Source: Cyclobacteriaceae bacterium
GTDB taxonomy: Bacteria; Bacteroidota; Bacteroidia; Cytophagales; Cyclobacteriaceae
Direction: 5' to 3'
Assembly: GCA_028278225.1 (NCBI GenBank)
Contig: JANQEU010000075.1
Span: 62,001-126,000 of the forward strand
Length of the DNA: 64,000 bases
Below are positions 17,234 through 26,281 of this stretch, in pieces. Below the pieces are notes generated by a model. The model saw only the letters and a list, made by a program, of their open reading frames with translations, made no database searches and was not told where the DNA came from. Made by a program: the position numbers and the translations under genes. Each line of letters starts with the position of its first letter. Position 1 is the stretch's first letter.

Positions 17234-18226
17234 TCATTCTACGTGTTTGTCAATCAGTTCCTTCAACTCGTCTGCTGAGAGCCATTGTGCGTTTGTTCCT
17301 GAATTGTAGCGAAACCCGGGATCAACATCCGTGGCGCTGTAATGCTTCCGGTATTTTTCCTTTTGTGCCCAATGTGGAAGTATGGCATAATAGTCACTAA
17401 ACTCGATCGTATTGTACGAATCATATTCCGTGATCATTTCTTCATGCAGTTTTTCACCAGGCCTTATTCCCACGTAATCAATTTTGCAGTCCGGACAAAT
17501 TGCCTGCGCAAGCGTACCTATTTTATATGACGGAATTTTAGGCACAAAAACTTCACCTCCGATAGCGTTTCTGATAGCAAAAAGGACAAGATTCACGCCA
17601 TCTTCCAATGAAATATTAAATCTTGTCATGTCTTTGTGGGTTATTGGTATAACGCCCTCTTTTCGTTTTTCAAGAAAAAAAGGAATAACCGATCCTCTTG
17701 ATCCCATGACATTTCCGTATCTGACTACAGCAAACCGGATCCTTTTTGTTCCTGCAAAATTATTGGCAGCGACAAAAAGCTTATCAGAACACAGCTTGGT
17801 AGCACCGTAAAGGTTAATGGGTGCGGCTGCTTTATCCGTGGATAACGCTATTACCGTCTTTACGTTGCAATCCAGCGCCGCATCTATCACATTTTCAGCG
17901 CCATGGATATTGGTCTTTATAAACTCAAGGGGATTATATTCCGCTGCCGGAACCTGCTTCAATGCGGCAGCGTGAATGACAATATCAATTTCATGGAACG
18001 CCCTTTTAAGACGTGACAGATCCCTGACATCACCTAAAAAATACCTGATAAAAGGATATTTGGTTTGAGGATATTTCTGAGCCAACTCGTATTGTTTCAG
18101 TTCATCCCTGGAAAAAATAACAAGCTTCCTGACCGTTGGGAAATCTTTGGTTATCGTTTCAAGAAATTTTCTTCCAAAAGAACCCGTGCCACCTGTTACT
18201 AATATCGACTTGTCATGCAGTTCCAT
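17234..18226 (-). CDS. pseB: UDP-GlcNAc 4,6-dehydratase (inverting)
   Basis: First committed step of pseudaminic acid synthesis: 4,6-dehydration with C5 inversion of UDP-GlcNAc. The 330-residue short-chain dehydrogenase has the NAD loop GGTGSFG (12-18), SRDELKQYE, and the active-site triad segment STDKAAAPINLYGATK (Asp131, Lys132, Tyr140), as in FlaA1/PseB. I chose ATG at 18226. The frame can begin with TTG at 18250, but that would overlap the upstream glycosyltransferase and add residues foreign to the family. The gap to that upstream gene is 10 bases. Confidence 0.95.
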   Translation of the reverse strand: MELHDKSILVTGGTGSFGRKFLETITKDFPTVRKLVIFSRDELKQYELAQKYPQTKYPFIRYFLGDVRDLSRLKRAFHEIDIVIHAAALKQVPAAEYNPLEFIKTNIHGAENVIDAALDCNVKTVIALSTDKAAAPINLYGATKLCSDKLFVAANNFAGTKRIRFAVVRYGNVMGSRGSVIPFFLEKRKEGVIPITHKDMTRFNISLEDGVNLVLFAIRNAIGGEVFVPKIPSYKIGTLAQAICPDCKIDYVGIRPGEKLHEEMITEYDSYNTIEFSDYYAILPHWAQKEKYRKHYSATDVDPGFRYNSGTNAQWLSADELKELIDKHVE

Positions 18227-18236
18227 TCTCGATTGC

Positions 18237-19661
18237 TCAATTTTTTTCAAAAGTACTTTTCGAAATCAAATCCCGGTATAATATGTCTCCATAATATTTT
18301 TCCTCAATTTTCTCCCTGGCATAAAATTCTTCGAGAAACGGGACATACAATTCATAACTGTTTTTCAATCGTGCAAGAGAATATTGCTCAAATACCCAAA
18401 TAAACTTCTTGGTTTTCGGAAGAATAGCATAGAGCTGCGGAATATAAAAAAAGATACCCGCTTTGATTAAAAGATATCTCACAAAATATTTCAGGTTGAA
18501 TTTTAACCTGATCTTGTCAGGAGCAATGTTTTTAATACTTTTTTCAAAATAGTACGCCGCCCTTATATGATTTTTGCCATCGCCGAATCCAATTGAATTC
18601 CATATTACCTCATTTCGCGCGGATTGGGTTCTCGCATCTTCAAATTCACGAATGGAACCTTGCTCAAAGTATTCTTTTATTGCGTTATTCAAGGATTCGT
18701 GACTGTGAACCACTACTTGTGAAATGTCAAGCTTCTTGTCAGTTATCTGTCCCATGAAATTTGCTCTCGGACGGATCAATATGGTCGTTTTGCCCAGTAA
18801 CCACGCTTCTATCGCTGTTGTTGATTCATAAGTCAACCATAGGTCACAAACATTGAGAAGGTCGTGGATTTTGGCCTCTTCTCCCTCAAAGATGACATTT
18901 TCAAATCCTGTCAATCCATCAATTTCGTTTTCATGGTAACCGGTTTCAGTCGGTCGTCTTTCACTTGGATGTTTTTTTAAGATAAACAGGACATCAGGGT
19001 TCCGGACTATTGTTTCTTTCAGAATAGCAGAGACCAGTTGTCTTTCAGTTTCTATTTCGTTCAATTTGGATTCATCACCTTTCAAATATGCAATCAGGCT
19101 TTGTACCCCTTTCTCAAAGTATAACTTGCCAAATGCCCATGCGGCATAGCCCACTACTTTGGTGAAGTTACGCTTGTTATGCTCCTTAAGATATTCCTCT
19201 TTTTTCCTGAACCTGTAAATTTTATAACGATCGAAACCGGTGGCTCCGGTCAATACAATTTTGTCTTTATCATTGGGCAATTCCTGTCTCATGAAATTGA
19301 CGACCCTCATTGACCACAGACACAGGTAATTCTGCAGGATTCTCCTGTCTTTGTTATATCCCCAATAATCGAATGACCCGTCTGTCCGGAAGTTTCCTTC
19401 AGAATCCAGAGCAAACACCGGAATTTTCTGATCCAAAGCATACCTGGCAATGTCATAATACATGTGAGAACCCACAGTACTTGGTAATAAAACCAAATCC
19501 GGTTTGTATCGATAAATCGCGTGTTCATCATACACGAATGCATGCTGAAAGGTGCAGTTTAGAAATCTTTCCGCAAAAAACCTTATTGGCAATATCATCT
19601 CCACATCCCTGCCATTGTCGTGATCCGTGTAGCAGAGAACTCTTGTTTTTCTTTCAGCCAT
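18237..19661 (-). CDS. Putative GT-B-like surface glycan transferase
   Basis: A 474-residue soluble protein I can place only broadly. It has a nucleotide-sugar-transferase look: alternating strands and helices, LKKHPSERRP, and a C-terminal-half segment LTYESTTAIEAWLLGKTTILIRP that resembles the donor-side loop of capsule/CDP-type glycosyltransferases. No signal peptide. Start is ATG at 19661; GTG at 19667 is the alternative and would overlap the upstream stop as GTGA. Its place immediately upstream of pseB makes it a candidate nonulosonate transferase, but that is inference. Confidence 0.65.
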   Translation of the reverse strand: MAERKTRVLCYTDHDNGRDVEMILPIRFFAERFLNCTFQHAFVYDEHAIYRYKPDLVLLPSTVGSHMYYDIARYALDQKIPVFALDSEGNFRTDGSFDYWGYNKDRRILQNYLCLWSMRVVNFMRQELPNDKDKIVLTGATGFDRYKIYRFRKKEEYLKEHNKRNFTKVVGYAAWAFGKLYFEKGVQSLIAYLKGDESKLNEIETERQLVSAILKETIVRNPDVLFILKKHPSERRPTETGYHENEIDGLTGFENVIFEGEEAKIHDLLNVCDLWLTYESTTAIEAWLLGKTTILIRPRANFMGQITDKKLDISQVVVHSHESLNNAIKEYFEQGSIREFEDARTQSARNEVIWNSIGFGDGKNHIRAAYYFEKSIKNIAPDKIRLKFNLKYFVRYLLIKAGIFFYIPQLYAILPKTKKFIWVFEQYSLARLKNSYELYVPFLEEFYAREKIEEKYYGDILYRDLISKSTFEKN

Positions 19662-19663
19662 GC

Positions 19664-20941
19664 TCACGATGTGATCTGATCCAAATATTTAGCGATTAAG
19701 GAAGTTTGCTTCCGATTTGAAAACTTTGCAATATTATCCTTTTTAGGAGAAGATCTCACATCATTCAGATGGTTTGAAATATATTCTCCGATACCCGTTT
19801 TGTCTTCGTACCCAAAGCATTTTCCCGCGTTTGTGTCCTCCAGGATCTTAGCGGCATCACCTTCGATTGGACCCAGGGCCAGGATCGGATTATAAGTCCT
19901 GAGGTATTCGTACAACTTTCCCGGTAAGCGTCCTTTTGCATTTACCGCCTGATTCAGGGGAAGCAACAACAAATCTGCATCTACTGCCAGTTGCAAGGCG
20001 TTTTTTCTGCTGATAGTACCCAAGTAGTTGATCTCGATATTTTTTGAGTTTTGGTCGATGTCTCTCTTAACCTGAAAATCAATTTGGCCAGCTAGTGAAA
20101 GCCTGATCTTCTTCCCGGTTTTAATTTTGTTTAGCTCACTAATAAGATTGACCGGATTTCGATCAATTCCCAGCAATCCGGTGTGAACAACATGGAAGGT
20201 TCCGGGGTCATTGGTTTTTTTGAGATCTTTAAAATCTTCTTCATCGTATCCGTAATAAATGACGTCCACGTTTTTGGCGCCAATAGATTCCAGGTCTGTC
20301 TTCCACGACGGACTGGCAATCGTAATTTTATCCGCTGCATTAAGCGCCTCTTGCTCCATCCTGACGTGCTTTCGGTGTGCTCTTTTCCCAATTGCCAGTT
20401 TTTTGTAATAGTCCACCTGGGTCCAGGGATCCTGGTAATCCGATAGCCATGGGATCCCCAACTCCTTCTTCAGGTTGCAGGCGATCATAGTATTTGTATG
20501 CGGAGGCCCATCGCTGAAAATTGCGTCAACCGGATTATCCTTTAAATAGGTTTTCAGGAAGCGCACAGAAGGTTTTATCCAAAGGGACCTTGCATCCGGA
20601 ATGAAAAAATTCCCCCTGATCCAAATACCCAGCTTGTCCAGCAGGGAGTGTTTCTGATCTCTTACCTGGACAATTGAGTTAAGTGGATCTGTCTTCTTAC
20701 GTCCGGTGAGGAACTTGAATAGTTGAAAAGGTTCTAAAATTGGCTTCTTTAAAGTAGTAAGCTGGTCAGGAATGTCCCTGAAGTTGTCCTCATCTGCATA
20801 TGGGTAATGCGCATTGGAAGGTGCATAAACAATCGGCTCCCAACCGAATTTTCTCAGGTATTTTACAATTTTAAGAGAACGCAGAACGCTTATGCCGCCG
20901 GCTGGAGGCCAGTAATATGAAATAACTAATACCTTCTTCAA
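19664..20941 (-). CDS. Glycosyltransferase family 4-type protein
   Basis: A 425-residue GT-B glycosyltransferase. The N-terminus KKVLVISYYWPPAGG is a hallmark start for this group. The C-terminal half has LPGKLYEYLRTYNPILALG, the donor-binding region with the conserved Glu, and LADKITIASPSW-like mid regions. I chose TTG at 20941, overlapping the yfhO-like stop by 4 bases (TTGA): this puts the start exactly at the family N-terminus. The open frame reaches 21016, but those 25 residues lie inside the upstream gene and are not family-like. It probably adds a sugar to the lipid-linked glycan on the cytosolic side. Confidence 0.85.
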   Translation of the reverse strand: MKKVLVISYYWPPAGGISVLRSLKIVKYLRKFGWEPIVYAPSNAHYPYADEDNFRDIPDQLTTLKKPILEPFQLFKFLTGRKKTDPLNSIVQVRDQKHSLLDKLGIWIRGNFFIPDARSLWIKPSVRFLKTYLKDNPVDAIFSDGPPHTNTMIACNLKKELGIPWLSDYQDPWTQVDYYKKLAIGKRAHRKHVRMEQEALNAADKITIASPSWKTDLESIGAKNVDVIYYGYDEEDFKDLKKTNDPGTFHVVHTGLLGIDRNPVNLISELNKIKTGKKIRLSLAGQIDFQVKRDIDQNSKNIEINYLGTISRKNALQLAVDADLLLLPLNQAVNAKGRLPGKLYEYLRTYNPILALGPIEGDAAKILEDTNAGKCFGYEDKTGIGEYISNHLNDVRSSPKKDNIAKFSNRKQTSLIAKYLDQITS

Positions 20942-23358
20942 ATCGAATCGGATCTCCTGAAATCCATAACTACAGCAAAGATGAAAAGGAAGATTGCCAG
21001 CAGAGAACAGACCCACATAATTTTGTTACCGACAAAGTAGGAGCCTGGCTCAAACCTGAACTCAATTTCATGATCCCCCGCCGTTACTTCGATTCCCCGC
21101 AGCACATAATTCACCTGATGAATTGGTGTTTCCTTTCCATCTATAAACGCTTTCCAGCCTTTTTCGTAATAGATCTCGGAAAATACCGCAAACCCGTCCC
21201 CATCGTTTGAAGATGTATACTTCAAGTAATTAGGGTCATATTCAATCAGGTCAATATTGCCCTTACTTAAGAGTTGCCTGCCTTCCAGCTTTTCGGATAT
21301 TGCTATTCGGGTCAGATCTTCTTCGCCAATCGCGTTTATGCATGCATCGGCGTCAGGGACGGATCTGATCTCTTCTACAAACCATGCATTGCCCATTGCC
21401 CTTCCATTGTGCAAAATGGCATTTTGACTATTTCCAAGCTTGAAGTATTTGGTATTCAGCATGTTGAGGACCGGAGTGCCCTGGATGTTCACGTCCCTTT
21501 GCTGGATCTGGGAGATGGCGGTGCCTATCTCATTTCCCAGGTGCTTTTCGATCAAATCCTGATACCGCCTCATTTTAGCTCCATGATAACCGCCTATGGA
21601 AGCGTGGAAATAGCTTGTTTTCGCGTCATTGAATACATCGGCTGTTAGGTTAACTACCCGGTAATGACCATCATCCTGCAGAATTCGGGTATCCGCCTGA
21701 TCCGGCTTGTATACGGAAATAGTATTTCTTCTTGAAAAGTTATCTTTATTGACGTACCTGGTATCTACAGTGTATAAATCAACAAATATCAGAAGCGATG
21801 CCAATCCATAAAATGCCAGCTGGTTAATTCTCTTCAAATGAAAATAGTACAGCAGTCCCGCTGCCATTGCTATGAATATCAAAGACCGGAATGCACTGCT
21901 TCGTAACATCGATGCACGCTGATTGACGAGTGCATCCAGGAAAAATTGCTGGCTGATGGCCGCATCTCTTGTGGATTTAAAATCCATAAATAGTGACGCC
22001 AGCAGAATCAACAGTACCAGACCTCCCAAAATGGCAATGGTCCTCAGCAGGATTTTCCTGTCCGGTTTTTGAAGAAACTGTGATAAACCCACAAAACCCA
22101 GTAACGGTATACACAGAACCGGAATAGCCAATGTCATGGAAACGGCCCGGAACTTGTTATAAAGCGGGAAATAGTCGAACATAAGGTAGTTGAACAACTC
22201 GAAATTTTTACCCCAGGACAACATGAAACCGAGGGCCGTTGCTACCAGTAACCAGATTTTCAGTGGACCTTTTACCACTTGAATGGCCAGGACAAAGAAT
22301 ATTAATACTATGATCCCGGTGTAAATCGGTCCGGCAACAAACGGTTGTTCCCCCCAATAAGTGGGTGCCCTGCTGGCGATGGATCGTATTTGCTGATTAC
22401 CCACGCCGGCTTTCCTTAGATCATCAGCCAAAACGGACTTCATTCCCACATTTTCACCTGATGCTCCCCCATAAAAGTGAGGGACAAGAAAAGTCAATGT
22501 TTCTGTAACTCCATTGCTCCACGCGAAAGCATAGTCACGATCCAACCCTCCGGATGTACTTTGAGTATTTGATTTCAATTCGGATTTGCCCCTGATCGTG
22601 TATGGACTGTACTCCAGTGAGGTCCAGAGTTTTCCAATGTTTGATGCTACACCTAAAAGTCCGGCAATAGCAATGATCGCAGTGGATTTTGCAAAGTCAT
22701 TTACTGTCTTATTTCTGACCGCATCAACGAGATAAACAATCCAAAAAACCAGTAAGATCAAAAAAAGATAATATGAGATCTGAATATGGTTACTTCTGAT
22801 CTGGAGGGCCACAGCAAGGGCTGTAAGCCCGATCCCAAGAAGATTCTTTTTTTGCATTACCAGATGGACTCCGGCAATCACCAAAGGCATGTAAGCAATT
22901 GCCGATACTTTCCATATGTGCCCGGCTTCGATACTTACAATGAAAAAGGAATTAATACCGTACGTGATACCACCTGCAATTGCGAGATAAGGATTCACCC
23001 TGAACGTCAATAGTAGTATGTAAAAGCACAGCATGCCGAGAAATGTATAACGGGCCGGGGAGGGGAGGTACAGCGAAAAGATGTCATGTACATATCTCGA
23101 AATGTCGCCACTCCAGTAAATGTTGATCAAATAAGTTGGCATGCCACTGAACATCGAGTTTGTCCACAGGGCTTCATTTCCGGTCCTGTTCCGGTATTCC
23201 TGTGCCTCCTGACCCGCAGAAATTCCCTGAAGAACATCATTCTGCGTCATGACCTTACCTTCGAAGATGACAGGATAAAAGAATATCACCGTTATCAATA
23301 AAAATACGGCAACTGCAAGCACATGCGGCAGAAAAGATTTAAAAGAAAGTTCCTTCAT
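20938..23358 (-). CDS. YfhO-family multi-pass membrane protein
   Basis: An 806-residue integral membrane protein with a dozen or more hydrophobic segments, beginning at about residues 10-32, and a soluble C-terminal region (about 520-770) followed by a last membrane segment. YfhO-family members resemble GT-C enzymes that use polyprenyl-linked sugars. The loop after the first segment, including MTQNDVLQG, fits an acidic catalytic loop of that fold. ATG at 23358 is preferred to the TTG just before it. Position between the flippase and a glycosyltransferase suggests glycan modification on the outer face of the inner membrane. Confidence 0.85.
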   Translation of the reverse strand: MKELSFKSFLPHVLAVAVFLLITVIFFYPVIFEGKVMTQNDVLQGISAGQEAQEYRNRTGNEALWTNSMFSGMPTYLINIYWSGDISRYVHDIFSLYLPSPARYTFLGMLCFYILLLTFRVNPYLAIAGGITYGINSFFIVSIEAGHIWKVSAIAYMPLVIAGVHLVMQKKNLLGIGLTALAVALQIRSNHIQISYYLFLILLVFWIVYLVDAVRNKTVNDFAKSTAIIAIAGLLGVASNIGKLWTSLEYSPYTIRGKSELKSNTQSTSGGLDRDYAFAWSNGVTETLTFLVPHFYGGASGENVGMKSVLADDLRKAGVGNQQIRSIASRAPTYWGEQPFVAGPIYTGIIVLIFFVLAIQVVKGPLKIWLLVATALGFMLSWGKNFELFNYLMFDYFPLYNKFRAVSMTLAIPVLCIPLLGFVGLSQFLQKPDRKILLRTIAILGGLVLLILLASLFMDFKSTRDAAISQQFFLDALVNQRASMLRSSAFRSLIFIAMAAGLLYYFHLKRINQLAFYGLASLLIFVDLYTVDTRYVNKDNFSRRNTISVYKPDQADTRILQDDGHYRVVNLTADVFNDAKTSYFHASIGGYHGAKMRRYQDLIEKHLGNEIGTAISQIQQRDVNIQGTPVLNMLNTKYFKLGNSQNAILHNGRAMGNAWFVEEIRSVPDADACINAIGEEDLTRIAISEKLEGRQLLSKGNIDLIEYDPNYLKYTSSNDGDGFAVFSEIYYEKGWKAFIDGKETPIHQVNYVLRGIEVTAGDHEIEFRFEPGSYFVGNKIMWVCSLLAIFLFIFAVVMDFRRSDSI

Positions 23359-23366
23359 CAACTTGA

Positions 23367-24842
23367 TTATGTTTTACGAACCCGATTCAATATTACGGAG
23401 ATTAGGTTAATAATTTCTTCTGAAGGTCGCAATATATAAATTGACAATATCATGATGGCCCCTGTTATCGCACAACGTGCGATCAAATCGATCCATGGAT
23501 CAGCCAATGGTGGTATCAGGCTGATCAGGTAATACACGGCGATCAGAAAGGCAATGATCAGGATACTCTTTAAGGAGAAAGGGTCAAGCCTGAAATTAAC
23601 TTTGAGGATAATATATTTAATAACATTAAAAACCAGGTAGGTCAGCAGGGAGGCCGTAGCAGCGCCATGCATTCCGTATATGGGTATGAAGATCCTGTTG
23701 GTAACTACGGTCAATATCCCAAGAAATACAATTAATATGACATTGATCCTGTAATATCTCGAAATTGATATGATCTCTCCGTTTACACTGAATAACATGT
23801 CAATAAGCTTTGTGGCTCCGACAATGTAAACAATCCAAAATCCTGCTACGAATCCTTCTCCATTTGGCATTATGTGATAAATGTTGTCGAGATTCAGAGT
23901 GATAACGATAAAGAGAAATCCACCCAGCCAGATCAATACATCGGATGTCTCCCTGTAATTTTCATTGACTTTGCTGTAATTCTCTTTTTGCAGATCGTCA
24001 GCGATGTAGGGATGTATGATTTGGGACACATATCTCCTGGGTAATTCAATTACCAGTGCCATGAATACGGCCGTTGTATAAATGCCGTTCTGATCAAGTC
24101 CGAGCATTTGGGACACCATGATCTGGTCGATCTGCAAAACCATGATAATCCCGAAACTACCGAGAAATGAAAATGAGATGAAATCAAAAATCTCCCTGAA
24201 AAAAGACTTTGCAAATATCCCTTTCAATGTAAATGTTATGTCAAAGGACCTGATAACTGAAATTCCCAAAATCAGACAAAGTACGATGTAAATGAAAAAA
24301 TGGCTGATAAGATATTGGTGAAATGAAAGGATCCCGAAACCAAACAGTACAATAACCAGTGCATGTACTGATTTGTAAAAGAAATCGGTCAGAAAGTTTG
24401 GAAGAATGATGGAATAATTTGCCTTGGAGACGGCCTGGAAGAAGTTGTAAACAACCATCATAAAAAGTAGTCCATAAACCAAAAAGAAGTACTCATTTAT
24501 CCGGGCTGCTTTCTCTTCGAACAGGGAAAACAGGAAATCCTGAAAAATGACAGAAAAACCAAATACGGCAGTAAATGCAAGTAAGATTATAACGACCAGC
24601 AAACCCAATAATCGGGAAGTTTCATTTCTGAATTTTGGACTGAACTTTATCACTGCTGCGCCCGATCCGAAAAATGCGAATGGAACCAGCAACATTGCCA
24701 TTGATACGATGGTCCGAAACAACCCGATCTCCTCCTGCGTCATAAATTTTGGCATGAGGATAATGACATTCAAATATCCGATTGCTACTCCGAAATAAGC
24801 TGAGATAGAACTAATAAAACTTTGGCGGGCAACATTCCCCAT
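23367..24842 (-). CDS. Wzx-type oligosaccharide flippase
   Basis: A 491-residue protein with about 14 hydrophobic segments, beginning GNVARQSFISSISAYFG, a common start in the polysaccharide transporter (MVF/PST) family. It would move lipid-linked oligosaccharide across the inner membrane. It is the first gene of the surface glycan operon, 8 bases before the yfhO-like gene. The 112-base upstream gap holds a small inverted repeat (24865-24885) but no convincing promoter box. Confidence 0.88.
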   Translation of the reverse strand: MGNVARQSFISSISAYFGVAIGYLNVIILMPKFMTQEEIGLFRTIVSMAMLLVPFAFFGSGAAVIKFSPKFRNETSRLLGLLVVIILLAFTAVFGFSVIFQDFLFSLFEEKAARINEYFFLVYGLLFMMVVYNFFQAVSKANYSIILPNFLTDFFYKSVHALVIVLFGFGILSFHQYLISHFFIYIVLCLILGISVIRSFDITFTLKGIFAKSFFREIFDFISFSFLGSFGIIMVLQIDQIMVSQMLGLDQNGIYTTAVFMALVIELPRRYVSQIIHPYIADDLQKENYSKVNENYRETSDVLIWLGGFLFIVITLNLDNIYHIMPNGEGFVAGFWIVYIVGATKLIDMLFSVNGEIISISRYYRINVILIVFLGILTVVTNRIFIPIYGMHGAATASLLTYLVFNVIKYIILKVNFRLDPFSLKSILIIAFLIAVYYLISLIPPLADPWIDLIARCAITGAIMILSIYILRPSEEIINLISVILNRVRKT

Positions 24843-24954
24843 TTAATAATGCCTCTTTTTAAATAATTGCTTTGGACATGCAATTAACGAATATCATTTT
24901 AATTAGCCATGATAATATGGGAAATGGTCATGATCTCCGGCCACCTTTCTTCGG

Positions 24955-25704
24955 TCAGAAAAACCACAGCTTGATTGCCATGGCTACAACCGTCACAATC
25001 AGGATCATACGGATGATCCTGTCATCTTTACCTACGGACCATCTGCTGGCCACCCAGCCACCTGTCGCATTTCCGACAGCAAGGGTCAAACCGTATTCCC
25101 ATCTGATCTTATCTTCGATCAGGAAAACTATGAGCGCAAAAACGGTGTAACAAAGAATTACAAATACCTTGATGCTGTTGGTTTTTGACATGTTCAGGCC
25201 GTGCACACCCGTCAGTACCGCAATGACAAGAAATCCAACACCCGCCTGGATAAACCCTCCGTATATTCCAACTCCGAAAAACAATAAAATACTGATAAAA
25301 TTTTTCTTCGCCGAAAATATTTCCTCGATGCTTTGATTGAACAAATAGGGCTTCAAAACGGTAAGTACTATAACCATCAGCATCACAATGGCCAGAATCC
25401 TGTTAAATAATTGACTGTCAATGTCGACCGCTATGTAAGCCCCGATAATGGCTCCGATTGTGGCTGTGATTGCCGGCCAAAGCGCATAAGGGAAGACATA
25501 TACTCCCTTGCTTCTGAATCCCTGGATGGCGAAAACATTTTGAAGGAACAGGGCTACCCGGTTTGATGCATTGGCGTCAGCGGAGGGCAGTCCCATGAAG
25601 ATAAGAAGTGGCATGCTAATGAGGGATCCGCCACCGGCTATTGTATTGATAAACCCTGCAAATAATCCCGCCCCGACGAGCAATAAAATTTCTCCGATGG
25701 TCAT
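24955..25704 (-). CDS. TauE/SafE family membrane permease
   Basis: A 249-residue membrane protein with about eight hydrophobic segments. The N-terminal GLFAGFINTIAGGGSLISMP and the second-half repeat GIYGGFIQAGVGFLVI are the two characteristic halves of the TauE/SafE family, which exports sulfite or related anions. The start is ATG at 25704, overlapping the folK stop by 4 bases (ATGA); the longer frame to 25752 lies inside folK. Substrate unknown. Confidence 0.9.
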   Translation of the reverse strand: MTIGEILLLVGAGLFAGFINTIAGGGSLISMPLLIFMGLPSADANASNRVALFLQNVFAIQGFRSKGVYVFPYALWPAITATIGAIIGAYIAVDIDSQLFNRILAIVMLMVIVLTVLKPYLFNQSIEEIFSAKKNFISILLFFGVGIYGGFIQAGVGFLVIAVLTGVHGLNMSKTNSIKVFVILCYTVFALIVFLIEDKIRWEYGLTLAVGNATGGWVASRWSVGKDDRIIRMILIVTVVAMAIKLWFF

Positions 25705-26198
25705 GAGTGCAATAATAGATCGGTTTTTATGCAAGAAAGCCGGTCTTTGCAATCCCGTAAGAGTACTTTTTGCGATTTGCCCAGAATAGGATGCTCGAAA
25801 TATGGCGCCAGTTCGACCAGTGGCATCAAAGTGAATCTCCTTTGGGGAATGGCCGGATGAGGCAATTTCAGGTCCCTGGTCTGTACCGACTTCTGACCAA
25901 AATAAAGTATGTCAATGTCGATGTTACGTTCGCTCCACTTTTCCCTTCTTATTCTACCCATATCATTTTCGATCTGCAACAATGATCGCAGCAGATCTCC
26001 TGCTGAAAGATCGCACTTCACCTGCAACACAATATTCAGGAACCGGGGCTGATCCGTATTTCCCCAGGGTTCTGACTCATAAATGGCCGATTGTCTTTGT
26101 ACAAATATTTCCTTGCGGGAAAGCCTTCTTACTGCTTCCGACAGATTCCCGATCCGGTCACCTATGTTCGAACCCAGAAGAAGAAATATTTCATCCAT
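25701..26198 (-). CDS. folK: 2-amino-4-hydroxy-6-hydroxymethyldihydropteridine pyrophosphokinase
   Basis: Transfers pyrophosphate from ATP to the pterin in folate synthesis. The 165-residue protein has LGSNIGDR at the N-terminus, ESEPWG, FLNIVLQV, and the signature RNIDIDILYFG with metal-binding aspartates, then LPHPAIPQRRFTL. ATG at 26198 is used; a TTG immediately precedes it. It is followed by the TauE-like gene with a 4-base overlap and is divergent from sppA. Confidence 0.95.
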   Translation of the reverse strand: MDEIFLLLGSNIGDRIGNLSEAVRRLSRKEIFVQRQSAIYESEPWGNTDQPRFLNIVLQVKCDLSAGDLLRSLLQIENDMGRIRREKWSERNIDIDILYFGQKSVQTRDLKLPHPAIPQRRFTLMPLVELAPYFEHPILGKSQKVLLRDCKDRLSCIKTDLLLHS

Positions 26199-26250
26199 CA
26201 AACTATCCTAAACAAAAATGTAAAACTAACCGTCTTTATTATTCGGATAT

Positions 26251-26258
26251 TAGATTTG
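26251..26258 (+). promoter_or_regulatory. -7 box of the sppA promoter
   Basis: TAGATTTG fits the Bacteroidota -7 consensus TAnnTTTG. Transcription would start near 26264, about 18 bases before the sppA start. No good -33 TTG is seen at the expected distance. Confidence 0.5.
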
Positions 26259-26281
26259 CGCACCGGAGTTAAAACAATCTT

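Noticed and set aside
17234-18250. TTG start for pseB at 18250
   Set aside because: It would overlap the upstream gene and precede the family N-terminus; ATG at 18226 is better.
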